From Mariniradius saccharolyticus AK6 (GTDB lineage: Bacteria > Bacteroidota > Bacteroidia > Cytophagales > Cyclobacteriaceae), in the NCBI RefSeq assembly GCF_000330725.2, contig NZ_AMZY02000005.1:124001-188000 (forward strand): a DNA stretch of 64,000 bases, in the 5' to 3' direction. The first letter of the stretch is position 1. Each line of letters begins with the position of its first letter. The notes under the pieces were generated by a model. The model saw nothing but the letters and a program-made list of their open reading frames with translations. It was not told the origin of the DNA and did not search any database. Position numbers and translations under genes: made by a program. Positions 37,364 to 46,551 of this stretch are shown here, in pieces.

Positions 37364-40246
37364 TTACCAAATAGAATACCTAATTCTGAAGGCAACCCTT
37401 CTTCCCGGTGCAAGTCGAGAGAATATTTGGTCCTCGGCATTGTACATGGTAAAGACTTCTTCCCGCTTGTCGTCAAGCAAGTTGGTAATATTGAAAGTTG
37501 TCTGTACCCTTTCTGATTTACCCCAAGTTTTGTTGATGTTCAAATTGAGGGAATGGAAAGGTACCAAGTAAGTATCGGTCCTATTGCCAAATCCGATAAA
37601 GTTCAATGTCGGTCCCTGAACGTTGTAGAAGACGCCAGCCTCAAGCCCATTGATTGGATTGTTATAAGAGAATCCAGCATTGATCAAATAAGGTGCCTGA
37701 CCAGCCATCACCCTGTAGCGATCGATTTGCTCGCCTTCCCGGGCTGAGAGTTGTCTGGATCTAAACTCAGATTCGGACATTTCGATTCGCGAATCCACCA
37801 CGGTGATGTTGGTGTTGAAGAAGAAATTCTCCATCGCAGGGGTGATAAAATCGAGCGATTTTCTCAGCTCCAGTTCAACGCCCAGAACCGTACCTGAGCC
37901 AACGTTCCTCGGTTGGTATGCTCCTGGATCGGAAAGGAACTGGACCATTTCAATCGGCTTGTCGAAGGTCTTGTAGAAACCAGATATCGAAACCAATTCA
38001 TTCCTTTTCAGGAATTTCTCCCACCTCAGATCAAAGTTATTGATTCTGGTCGCTTGGAGATTTCCGTCCCAAAGCACTTCCGTACCTCCATTGGTTGTCT
38101 CTTCAAATAAACCGCCGATGAATGTCCTACCCGTAATTGGGTCAATGATCTCCGCAAAAGACATTTCCTTGAATGACGGCCTTGCGATTGTTCGAGAATA
38201 GGCCGCACGGAAGTTTTGATTTGCGCCAACCGACTGGATCAAGTTGACAGTTGGGAAAAGGTCCAAGTCATCCAAGACCCTCTCATTGTCAAACACGATC
38301 GTGTTGGTTTGGTTAGTACCCGTATAGAATTGCGTATACTTTTCAGCCCTCAATCCGACGATTGCCTTCAAACTAGGCGTTGGATTTACCTCAGTGGATG
38401 CGTACCCAGCAAAGTTTTGCAAATAAGAATTGAACTGGTTGGGGTTGATTGGGATAAAGAGCGGATCATATCTTACACCGTTCCTGTTGGTGGCAGAAAA
38501 GAGATTCTCTTCATTCATGACCTGATTTGGGTCACCATTGAACTGGGTGCTTCCGGTTGGAAATTGGAAATTCTCGATCAAGAAATCGCGATTCTTGTAG
38601 ACATAGGCGCCACCGAATCTCAACTTGGCAGCACTTTGCATGAACTTGTAATTGTTGATGAAATTCAGGTTTCCAAAAAGTCCCCTTTCCTCGAGGTTTC
38701 TCCAGATTCGGGTAGGAAGGCCAACCTCTGTACCGATAGTGTTGTTGGGAAGCCTAAACCTCGTGATCCTTACATCTGGATCTTCGATGGTAGAAAGTGT
38801 AGGAGAAATTTTCCATTTGACTTCCCATTTGCCTTTTCCAAGAAAATGTTCGCCCGCCAAAAGCAAATTGGTCATCGCTCTTTGGTTGTACTCAATGTTG
38901 TATTGGTCCGCTTCGAAGTTGGCACCGAGGTTTGAATTCAAGAAATCAAATCTGCCGACTTTGGACTCTCCGTTTTGGAGACGCAGGAAGTTCAATTTGA
39001 TCTTGGTAAATTCAGACTTATATGCCAAGCCAGCTACACCTCCCCAAAGTACATTGTTGACAGAAAGCGTTCCTTTTGAAAGTTCAAGTGCCTCCATATT
39101 GAATTCATTGGCATTTCTTGGTTTCCCAAAAAGGTTGTACTCGGCATTTTCGAATACCTCGGTCTCATTCCTGTAAGTGAACGCCAGATTATACCCGAAT
39201 TTCTTGTTTTTGATCGAAAACTGATTGCCAATGGAATAACCCATGCCGATGTCGGCAAGAGGACTTCTTTTTTGCGTACCTCCAAGGATCGGGTTAAAAT
39301 CCCTCAGGATTTGTTGAAAAAGCTGGCCACGTGGACTGTTTGGATTTCCGACCACTTCGGCAAATTGAGGAATATCGGAAATCCCTTGGGTTGGAATTGT
39401 CCGGGTACCGTCATCAAAACCCAACCAATCGGTCTTTCCGCCTTGGATCGCTAGGTTATTGTTGTTAAGGTGCATGGCAGGATTATATCCTCCCGTCACA
39501 CTCAATACCATCGTTTTTTCCTCAGGAAAATCCCTAGTTTCAATATCTACCACACCACCGGTGAAGTCCGCTGGCAATTCTGCGGTAAAGGACTTCGAGA
39601 CAATGATATTGTCGATTACGTTGGTAGGGAAGAGGTCCATTTGGATGGTATTCCTATCCGGATCCAAACCTGGAATTTCGACACCATTCAAAATAGTTTT
39701 GGTGTATCTATCGCCCAATCCACGGATGTAGACATATTTTCCGCCCTGCACGGATACACCGGTAACCCGCTTGATAGCCGCAGCCGCGTCGCCATCTCCG
39801 ATCTGCCTGAATGTGGAATTGGAAATCCCGTCCATCAGGTTGGCCGCGTTCCTCTTGACAGACATCAATGCCGCCTCTGTCGTCCTAATCGCTTCGGCGG
39901 AGATAGTCACCGTCTCTAAATCAGAGGTAAATTCAGTCATTTGGATGTTATCCAATACAGTGACCTTACCTGCAGTCACCTCGATATTTCCAATTTCAAG
40001 TGGGTTGTAGGAAATAAATGTGATTTTCAGACTATGGACCCCTGGATCAGCTTGGATTTCAAAATCCCCCTCAAAGTCCGTTACAGCACCCGTTTGGGAA
40101 CCTACAAGCAATACCGACACACCAAAAAGCGGCTCGCCGGTGCCTTGATCAAATATCGTCCCCCTGATCGTACCCTTCTGGGCAAACGAATAGATGGGAG
40201 ACAGACTAATTCCGATAAATAAGACTATTAGAAATAGCTTTTTCAT
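37364..40246 (-). CDS. TonB-dependent outer membrane receptor
   Basis: A 960-residue outer membrane transporter. The signal peptide (about 1-22, ending SFAQ) is followed by a carboxypeptidase-like regulatory domain (TIRGTIFDQGTGEPLFGVSVLLVG), a plug (RQIGDGDAAAAIKRVTGVSV, YVYIRGLGDRYTKTILNGVEIPG) and a beta-barrel that ends in an aromatic residue (RYSIW). It takes up large or scarce ligands using TonB energy. It is transcribed after the beta-helix lipoprotein at 40344, with a strong hairpin between them. The ligand is unknown. No SusD-like partner is present. Confidence 0.93.
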   Translation of the reverse strand: MKKLFLIVLFIGISLSPIYSFAQKGTIRGTIFDQGTGEPLFGVSVLLVGSQTGAVTDFEGDFEIQADPGVHSLKITFISYNPLEIGNIEVTAGKVTVLDNIQMTEFTSDLETVTISAEAIRTTEAALMSVKRNAANLMDGISNSTFRQIGDGDAAAAIKRVTGVSVQGGKYVYIRGLGDRYTKTILNGVEIPGLDPDRNTIQMDLFPTNVIDNIIVSKSFTAELPADFTGGVVDIETRDFPEEKTMVLSVTGGYNPAMHLNNNNLAIQGGKTDWLGFDDGTRTIPTQGISDIPQFAEVVGNPNSPRGQLFQQILRDFNPILGGTQKRSPLADIGMGYSIGNQFSIKNKKFGYNLAFTYRNETEVFENAEYNLFGKPRNANEFNMEALELSKGTLSVNNVLWGGVAGLAYKSEFTKIKLNFLRLQNGESKVGRFDFLNSNLGANFEADQYNIEYNQRAMTNLLLAGEHFLGKGKWEVKWKISPTLSTIEDPDVRITRFRLPNNTIGTEVGLPTRIWRNLEERGLFGNLNFINNYKFMQSAAKLRFGGAYVYKNRDFLIENFQFPTGSTQFNGDPNQVMNEENLFSATNRNGVRYDPLFIPINPNQFNSYLQNFAGYASTEVNPTPSLKAIVGLRAEKYTQFYTGTNQTNTIVFDNERVLDDLDLFPTVNLIQSVGANQNFRAAYSRTIARPSFKEMSFAEIIDPITGRTFIGGLFEETTNGGTEVLWDGNLQATRINNFDLRWEKFLKRNELVSISGFYKTFDKPIEMVQFLSDPGAYQPRNVGSGTVLGVELELRKSLDFITPAMENFFFNTNITVVDSRIEMSESEFRSRQLSAREGEQIDRYRVMAGQAPYLINAGFSYNNPINGLEAGVFYNVQGPTLNFIGFGNRTDTYLVPFHSLNLNINKTWGKSERVQTTFNITNLLDDKREEVFTMYNAEDQIFSRLAPGRRVAFRIRYSIW

Positions 40247-40298
40247 ATAAGTGTTTTGTTGTGTACAGCATTCGACTATGGCAGTATAAAAAAGTCAA

Positions 40299-40329
40299 AT
40301 TGGGGAGCCCCCATAGATGGCTCCCCAAT
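40299..40329 (-). terminator. Intercistronic hairpin between lipoprotein and TonB receptor genes
   Basis: A perfect 11-bp stem (ATTGGGGAGCC / GGCTCCCCAAT) lies between the stop of the lipoprotein gene and the receptor start. On the minus strand the downstream sequence reaches a T run about 6 nt later. It may be a leaky terminator or an mRNA-stabilising structure that sets the two genes' ratio. Confidence 0.65.
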
Positions 40330-40343
40330 GAGTTAATCATTGT

Positions 40344-41849
40344 TTATTTAAGGTCATTCAGATTTCCAGAAACTGCTGACCAAGACCAGCCAGCAAAGGC
40401 TGACTTGGTAGCACCTATAGTATTGGCATGCAAGGCTACATCAGAAGCATGAACATGCGTTCCGTTTCTAAATACCGTCGTCAACGTAACCGCAGCAGGA
40501 GAAGTCACTTGAAGCACATTGAATTTCAAATCTCCACTTGCAAAGTTGGCCAAGGTCTTATCGCCAGAAAGTGAAAGATCTCCCCTGCCAGCAGTTGCCG
40601 CAGGATCAGGGAAACCGAAGAAGTAGATATTTTCAAATGTGCCTCTAGCTCCATCCCTGAAATCCCCCAATTCTGCTGCAGTGCTTCCCCTGACGGAACC
40701 GTTCTTCACAGTATGTGCGGCAAGCAATGACCCTTCTGGACCATCAATTTCCAAAGCATGGTCCGTCTCAGAACCACAAAGCACGATGAAGTTGTCCAAT
40801 GTACCGGACCAAGCTTGGTCAGTGTCGATAGCATCATCACCAGCGTTCCAAACAATTGCATTTTTAACGTTGACTGTTCCGCCGAAGAACTCGATACCGT
40901 CATCTTGGTTACCGATTACCTCTACGTTTTCAATCACAGTTCCTGAACCAACACCTCCCAATGTAAGGCCGTTGATTTCGTTTCCTTCACCAATATTGGC
41001 ACCACCATGTCTGATGGAGATATATTTGATGACACCGGAATTGTCCGCAGGCTGGTTGCCTCCATATCTCCCGTTTGGATCTGAAGCTGGAATTCCCTCG
41101 ATCTGAACCTCGGTTACGTCACCGGCAAAAGAACCTGGAGCTCGACCCAAGACCAGCAATCCACCCCAAAGACCTGTGATTGTTGGTTCCAAATTTGGAC
41201 TGGAAACTTGGCCAGACGCGATTTCATCTGCCACTGATGTGAAAATGATCGGCTTTTCAGCAGTACCGTTAGCGAAGATCTTCGCTCCTCTCGCGATGAT
41301 CAAAGCTGTAGCGTTAGCACCAGAACCTACTTCGCCTTTGATTATTGTTCCAGGTTCGATAGTTAGTTCAGCTCCATCAACAACAGCGATGCGGCCAGCC
41401 AATATATAGGTCTTCGAAGCAACCCATGTAACCTTTCCAGTGATGTTTGTGGTAACACGGACAGTAGTTTCTTCAGCTTGCACTGTCAGTACGTGGGTGA
41501 CAGTTGCCACGGAACCATTTTTATCTCTTGCGGTAAACTCGAACACAAGGTTCTTTCCAGCATCGGCAGGTGTGGCAGTGTATGTGAATGTCTGCGTAGC
41601 AGAAGTCTCTCCGTTCAAAGGAACAGTCGTCACAACGGCACCGTCTTTCTTTACTTCGAAAGAAGCCAATCCATCAGGTGCGGTCACCGTAGCCGTAACT
41701 GGCCCTACAGTACCTCCCGCAGGAATAGTTGCAGTTGCTGGGATTCCACTAATTGCAACTGGATTGTCTGGCTCTGGATCCTCGCCACAGCTCGTGAAGA
41801 CGAGAACTGCCGCCAAGAACATGAACAACAGGGCATTAAATTTTCTCAT
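40344..41849 (-). CDS. Beta-helix lipoprotein paired with TonB receptor
   Basis: A 501-residue lipoprotein (lipobox FTSC, Cys near 21). An Ig-like or cadherin-like domain (about 30-130) is followed by a right-handed parallel beta-helix (about 130-430) with repeated turns such as GAELTIEPGTIIKGEVGSG, GVIKYISIRHGG and NVKNAIVWNAGDDAIDTDQ. Proteins of this form sit at the outer membrane next to TonB receptors. They are sometimes mislabelled as multidrug transporters, which the sequence does not support. It may be a surface ligand-binding or glycan-handling partner of the receptor. Confidence 0.78.
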   Translation of the reverse strand: MRKFNALLFMFLAAVLVFTSCGEDPEPDNPVAISGIPATATIPAGGTVGPVTATVTAPDGLASFEVKKDGAVVTTVPLNGETSATQTFTYTATPADAGKNLVFEFTARDKNGSVATVTHVLTVQAEETTVRVTTNITGKVTWVASKTYILAGRIAVVDGAELTIEPGTIIKGEVGSGANATALIIARGAKIFANGTAEKPIIFTSVADEIASGQVSSPNLEPTITGLWGGLLVLGRAPGSFAGDVTEVQIEGIPASDPNGRYGGNQPADNSGVIKYISIRHGGANIGEGNEINGLTLGGVGSGTVIENVEVIGNQDDGIEFFGGTVNVKNAIVWNAGDDAIDTDQAWSGTLDNFIVLCGSETDHALEIDGPEGSLLAAHTVKNGSVRGSTAAELGDFRDGARGTFENIYFFGFPDPAATAGRGDLSLSGDKTLANFASGDLKFNVLQVTSPAAVTLTTVFRNGTHVHASDVALHANTIGATKSAFAGWSWSAVSGNLNDLK

Positions 41850-41984
41850 AAGAGTTAAGTTTAGTTAGCATATTTGTTGAATACGCTGCAAAACTGACTC
41901 AAAAAAAATGGTTGGTAGAATTTTCCGCTTTACGGTTTTTTTAAAAATCAATTCGGAATTTAATATTGAATTAAACTGAGGTAC

Positions 41985-42011
41985 AAAAAAAATCCCCGGT
42001 ATCCCGGGGAT
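41985..42011 (-). terminator. Terminator of moxR
   Basis: ATCCCCGG and CCGGGGAT (41992-42011) form an 8-bp stem with a 4-nt loop. On the minus strand it is followed by a T run (A tract from 41985 on plus). It is 23 nt after the moxR stop. Confidence 0.8.
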
Positions 42012-42033
42012 CTCGTTTTTGCGGCTTTTGGGC

Positions 42034-43005
42034 CTATTTCAATGTTACGGTTTTGTTAATCGGGATTTTTTCGAGGAATATCCGCACCAAATCCCGGGTA
42101 CTCACATTGTCTGCCTCCGCCTCATAATTGAGGATAATCCTGTGGTTGAGCACATCCTCCGCGACCGCTTTGATATCCTCTGGAAGGACATAATCCCTGC
42201 CTTCCATAAAAGCCACGGCCCTGGATGCAAGATTCAAATTGATACTTGCGCGGGGAGAAACACCGAACTGTATGTACTTCGCTTCGTCCTTCAAACCATA
42301 CTTTTCAGGAAACCTTGTCGCGAAGACAAGCTCGATGATATAATTCTCCAGTGGCTCGGCGATTTTGACTTCGTTGATTTGGGTACGGATGGCAAAAATA
42401 TCCTCCTTGGAAAGGATTGCATTGACTTCGGAATTGAACTGCATATTGGCCATACGCCGCATGACTTCCAATTCATCAGCCTTGGAGGGATAATCTATGT
42501 GCACCTTCATCATAAACCTGTCCACCTGTGCTTCGGGCAGCGGATAGGTTCCTTCTTGATCGACGGGGTTTTGTGTCGCCAAAACGAGAAAGGGTCTATC
42601 CAATTGGAATGTCGTCTCACCGATGGTGACCTGCTTTTCCTGCATCGCTTCGAGCAAGGCTGATTGTACCTTTGCAGGAGATCGGTTCACCTCATCCGCA
42701 AGGATGATATTGGCGAAGATTGGCCCTTTCTTGACTTCGAAGTTTGCTTCCTGTTGGTTATAAATCATCGTACCGATCAAGTCGGAGGGAAGCAGATCCG
42801 GGGTAAATTGGATCCTTCTGAAATCCAGATGCAGCACTTTGGCCAAGGTATTTACCGTTAGGGTTTTGGCAAGTCCCGGTACGCCTTCCAACAATATGTG
42901 CCCATTGGTGAATAAGCCTATCAGCAAACGATTGACCATCCGGTCCTGGCCTACGACTACTTTTTTTACTTCTTCAATGACCTGTTTGATTTTCTCCTGA
43001 TGCAT
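42034..43005 (-). CDS. MoxR-family AAA+ ATPase
   Basis: A 323-residue AAA+ chaperone-like ATPase. The Walker A is EGVPGLAKTLT (about 40-50), Walker B is IILADEVNRSP, sensor 1 is LATQNPVDQEGTYPLPEAQVDRF, and the C-terminal lid is intact. MoxR proteins usually lie beside DUF58 and VWA (Bat) genes, but here no such partner is in the window, and the upstream gene is on the opposite strand. Confidence 0.9.
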   Translation of the reverse strand: MHQEKIKQVIEEVKKVVVGQDRMVNRLLIGLFTNGHILLEGVPGLAKTLTVNTLAKVLHLDFRRIQFTPDLLPSDLIGTMIYNQQEANFEVKKGPIFANIILADEVNRSPAKVQSALLEAMQEKQVTIGETTFQLDRPFLVLATQNPVDQEGTYPLPEAQVDRFMMKVHIDYPSKADELEVMRRMANMQFNSEVNAILSKEDIFAIRTQINEVKIAEPLENYIIELVFATRFPEKYGLKDEAKYIQFGVSPRASINLNLASRAVAFMEGRDYVLPEDIKAVAEDVLNHRIILNYEAEADNVSTRDLVRIFLEKIPINKTVTLK

Positions 43006-43332
43006 CTTGGATCTTGGTGTTGGTTTAATTCTGGCCTTTACGATCGTGGAAAATCACACATCCCAAAAGCCCGCCTAAATTATAATAATTCTATCAATTT
43101 TGGATTGCATGAATGGATAAACGGGCGATTGGGGGAAAAGGGAAAAAGAAACTCGCAAAATTTCCCAAAAATACTTGATTTCCGAAACCCAGCTCAGCGT
43201 AATCGGGCAGGTTAATCAATGAACCTACACGGTGTGAAATTCACAAACCAAGATAGAAGCCTCGAAGCATCTTTTTTCTTTTGTAAAAGGTTATCACAGA
43301 AATTCCTGAAATTTGAACCAAACCATTTTCCC
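43006..43332. other. Divergent intergenic region before the radical SAM gene
   Basis: About 330 bp if the radical SAM protein starts at the GTG at 43333, or 213 bp if at the ATG at 43219. No RNA gene, repeat or strong promoter match was found. Confidence 0.4.
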
Positions 43333-45537
43333 GTGTCCAAACCCATTCTCCTTATAACCCCGCCTTTTACCCAACTCAATACCCCCTACCCGGCGACTGC
43401 CTACATCAAGGGTTACCTGAATACGATTGGTAAAAAGGCATTCCAAAGTGACCTTGGAATTCGGGTAATTTTGAGGATTTTTTCGAAAGAAGGCTTGACA
43501 AAAGTGTTTGAGGCAATAGAACGACGCGGGCTAAAGCACTTGTCAGTCAACTGCCAACGCATCGTCAAGCTGCGGCAGGATTACCTCCACACTATTGATC
43601 CGGTGATTCGCTTCCTGCAATTCGACAATCCGACTTTGGCCTACACGATCTGCGAAGGGGATTTTTTGCCGCAGGCCTCCCGGTTTGCGCAATTGGATGA
43701 TCTGGACTGGGCCTTTGGCACCATGGGGATTCAGGACAAGGCAAGGCATTTTGCCACCCTGTACCTCGAGGACATCGGGGATTTGATCAGCGAGGCTTTG
43801 GACCCGCATTTTGGCTTCAGCCGGTATGCAGAGCGCTTGGGAAGGTCGGCGACATCTTTTGATCCGCTGCACGACGCATTGGAGGGTCCGGAGTCCTTTA
43901 CCGATCAGTTTTTGTTGGAGGAATTGGAAAGACTGATTCAAGAAACCGATCCGTACCTGATCTGCATTTCCGTGCCTTTCCCGGGAAATCTTTACGGTGC
44001 ACTGCGTTGCGGAAAATTCATCAAGACCCATTTCCCAAACATCAAAGTCGCCATGGGCGGCGGGTATCCGAATACGGAACTCCGCTCACTCAAGGAACCA
44101 AGGGTTTTCAAATACCTGGATTTCATTACTTTGGACGATGGGGAGAGGCCACTGACCTGTCTTCTGGAGCATTTGGATGGAAAAAGGGAAATCGCGGAAC
44201 TCAAACGGACCTTCGTACTCATGGATGGAAAAGTCCGCTATTGCAACGGCGCCAAGCACATGGACATTCCCTTCAGCCAAACGGGTACGCCTGACTACTC
44301 CGGTTTGCCATTGGACAAATACCTTTCCGTCATCGAAATCGCCAATCCCATGCACCGGCTTTGGTCGGATGGGCGCTGGAACAAGCTGACGATGGCACAT
44401 GGCTGCTATTGGAAAAAATGCTCCTTCTGCGATATCAGCTTGGATTATATCAAAAACTACGAACCCGTTAGTGCACAGATCCTTTGTGACCGTATCGAAG
44501 AATTGATTGCGCAGACGGGCGAGACGGGATTCCATTTTGTGGATGAAGCGGCGCCGCCCGCACTCATGCGGGAATTGGCGATCGAAATCCTGAAGCGAAA
44601 CCTCAAAATCTCCTGGTGGACCAATATCCGCTTTGAGGAAAGATTTACCGAAGACCTCTGTCGGCTGCTGCGGGCTTCGGGCTGCATTGCCGTTTCGGGC
44701 GGATTGGAAGTTGCTTCAGATAGGCTTCTTGAGATGATGCAGAAAGGCGTCACGGTCGCCCAAGTGGCGCGTGTCGCCCGGAATTTTACCGCATCCGGGA
44801 TTATGGTCCATGCCTACCTGATGTACGGTTTCCCGACACAAACCGCCCAAGAAACCATCGATAGCCTCGAAATGGTACGGCAATTCTTCCTGAACAACGT
44901 CCTGCAATCGGGGTTTTGGCATTTGTTTGCAATGACTTCCCATGCACCAATCGGGATAGATCCCGGAGCGTTCAGAGTCGTGCGGACAGGACCGGAATTG
45001 GGGCTGTTTGCAGACAATGACCTCAGCCACGATGATCCCGAGGGTGCCGATCATGAGCTTTTTGGCGAAGGACTGAAAAAAGCCCTGTTCAATTACATGC
45101 ATGGAATATGCTTCGAATTTCCGCTGCAGGAATGGTTTGATTTCAAAATCCCCAAGACGAAGGTATCCCCGCATTTTATCGAAAACGCCATTATGGTCGA
45201 AACCGGCAAGGTGATGAAACCCAACGCCAAGATGGTGTGGCTGGGCAACATGCCCGAACTGGAGATATCCGAAAACCTCAAAAAAGGTAAAAAAACGACC
45301 ACGTATCGTATGGTGATCGAAAACAAGAATGGCACCGATACCATCTCCGTCAGCCAAAGAGAAGGTGAATGGTTGGAAACCATGGTCCGTGAAATGATGC
45401 CCAAACCGGGAAAAAAGGAAATGACTTTTGCGGATTTCGAGCAGCGCTACAGCTCGGCTAATTTGGGCGAGTTTGACAGGTTCCTAGGCTCAAAACCCTG
45501 GCGCTCACTGCGGGAATATGGGCTGGTGATGGTGTGA
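43333..45537 (+). CDS. B12-binding-type radical SAM protein
   Basis: A protein of about 734 residues. The N-terminal part resembles a cobalamin-binding Rossmann domain (SKPILLITPPFTQL; VAMGGGYPNTEL). The radical SAM core carries the cluster motif GCYWKKCSFCDIS, with Cys358, Cys363 and Cys366. The spacing is Cx4Cx2C, not the canonical Cx3Cx2C. YLMYGFPTQTAQETIDSLE is the usual radical SAM barrel segment. The GTG at 43333 fits the domain start; an in-frame ATG at 43219 would add 38 unmatched residues. The substrate is unknown and no carrier peptide gene is adjacent. Confidence 0.82.
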   Translation: MSKPILLITPPFTQLNTPYPATAYIKGYLNTIGKKAFQSDLGIRVILRIFSKEGLTKVFEAIERRGLKHLSVNCQRIVKLRQDYLHTIDPVIRFLQFDNPTLAYTICEGDFLPQASRFAQLDDLDWAFGTMGIQDKARHFATLYLEDIGDLISEALDPHFGFSRYAERLGRSATSFDPLHDALEGPESFTDQFLLEELERLIQETDPYLICISVPFPGNLYGALRCGKFIKTHFPNIKVAMGGGYPNTELRSLKEPRVFKYLDFITLDDGERPLTCLLEHLDGKREIAELKRTFVLMDGKVRYCNGAKHMDIPFSQTGTPDYSGLPLDKYLSVIEIANPMHRLWSDGRWNKLTMAHGCYWKKCSFCDISLDYIKNYEPVSAQILCDRIEELIAQTGETGFHFVDEAAPPALMRELAIEILKRNLKISWWTNIRFEERFTEDLCRLLRASGCIAVSGGLEVASDRLLEMMQKGVTVAQVARVARNFTASGIMVHAYLMYGFPTQTAQETIDSLEMVRQFFLNNVLQSGFWHLFAMTSHAPIGIDPGAFRVVRTGPELGLFADNDLSHDDPEGADHELFGEGLKKALFNYMHGICFEFPLQEWFDFKIPKTKVSPHFIENAIMVETGKVMKPNAKMVWLGNMPELEISENLKKGKKTTTYRMVIENKNGTDTISVSQREGEWLETMVREMMPKPGKKEMTFADFEQRYSSANLGEFDRFLGSKPWRSLREYGLVMV

Positions 45538-45673
45538 TAAGAATAAAAACATCAGCCTAACCAACCGCGGATGGCCAATTGATGGGTCAAACCAAAGGGA
45601 AGTAGTGAACCTATTCAGTCTAAGCCTTCAGGAGTCTTGATGGAAAATGGAGGTTGTGGAAAGAAATTCGAGG

Positions 45674-46282
45674 TTATTTTCGGTCGACGTTCATAATCTC
45701 ACCCTCTTCCAATTTGACCTTTAATTCTTCCTTCAATATAGGAAAGCGCTCCAGCACAAAGTCATCATCTCCCCTCATTTTTAAGTCCTTTATTCCCCTC
45801 CTTTTATTGGTCTCATACTGATGTGGCAACACGAAAACCGTATCTCCCACCACCTCATCGACTTTGTAAAGCGTATATTGCTTGTAGTCCAGTTTGATTT
45901 CATACACGTCCCCTTTCTGAGGGGACAAAATCAATTCGGCGTTTCTTTCCTTATTTTGGTTACTTCTGATTCCTCCCACCACAACAAAAATTGCGAACAA
46001 AACCAGCCCCGAAAAGGTCCAAATCGGGGTCTTACTTTTTGACTTCAAAATTTCATAGCTATCTCTAAACCTTGGGGGAAATTCCTCTTTTCGCAAAACC
46101 TGTTTGCAATGGGAACATTCGGTAACACCTGTCTTGGACATAGGGAACACCGGTATCCAAAAGACGTGCGCAAAACGCTGGAATACGAACATTTGAACAC
46201 TATTCTTGGTGCCACAATTTGGACACTCGTAAGCAATTTTTTCCGTCGCGACTTGTGTCACCCGAGTACCGAAGAAAACCAT
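45674..46282 (-). CDS. Zinc-ribbon membrane protein
   Basis: A 202-residue protein. An N-terminal zinc ribbon has ECPNCGTKNS and ECSHCKQVL (two CxxC pairs) around a hydrophobic RFAHVFWIPVFPMSKTG region. A single transmembrane helix (about 92-108, WTFSGLVLFAIFVVVGG) leads to a soluble C-terminal domain (YEIKLDYKQYTLYKVDEVVGDTVFVLP). Zinc-ribbon plus TM proteins of this kind are widespread in Bacteroidota with no known role. It is divergent from the lipoprotein at 46552. Confidence 0.7.
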   Translation of the reverse strand: MVFFGTRVTQVATEKIAYECPNCGTKNSVQMFVFQRFAHVFWIPVFPMSKTGVTECSHCKQVLRKEEFPPRFRDSYEILKSKSKTPIWTFSGLVLFAIFVVVGGIRSNQNKERNAELILSPQKGDVYEIKLDYKQYTLYKVDEVVGDTVFVLPHQYETNKRRGIKDLKMRGDDDFVLERFPILKEELKVKLEEGEIMNVDRK

Positions 46283-46464
46283 ATTTGTTGTTTAGGGTCA
46301 ATTTTCAAATCCTGCATAAATCAAGCAGGAAAGGCCTCAAAGCTAAAAAAATTGGGGCATTTGGAATCACCTTGCCCTCAAGATCAAAGGGATTTTTTGA
46401 TAGAAGAGAACATTCATCATAGCCAAACCCAAGGGGTCATCGATATTGGTTTTTAGAGTATTAC

Positions 46465-46514
46465 TTTTTACCTAAAAAAATCAGCAAAATTACCTAATCA
46501 CTATTTGTTAGGTA
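46465..46514. promoter_or_regulatory. Three TACCTAA motifs at a promoter
   Basis: TACCTAA occurs at 46469 and 46491 (22 bp apart, about two helical turns) and inverted (TTAGGTA) at 46508. The last two form an inverted repeat with a 10-bp gap. The cluster abuts the candidate -33 element of the downstream lipoprotein gene. This arrangement is typical of a regulator binding site. Confidence 0.45.
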
Positions 46515-46534
46515 AAAAATTAACAATAACTTTC
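46504..46534 (+). promoter_or_regulatory. Candidate promoter of the lipoprotein gene
   Basis: TTTG (46504-46507) is followed after 19 bp by TAACTTTC (46527-46534), one base from TAnnTTTG. Initiation near 46541 would leave a very short 5' UTR before the ATG at 46552. Confidence 0.45.
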
Positions 46535-46551
46535 TCAAAAACGAAAGCCTT

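Noticed and set aside
38216-38935. 239-codon plus-strand frame within the TonB receptor gene
   Set aside because: Mirror frame of a strong, full-length receptor; no domain recognised.
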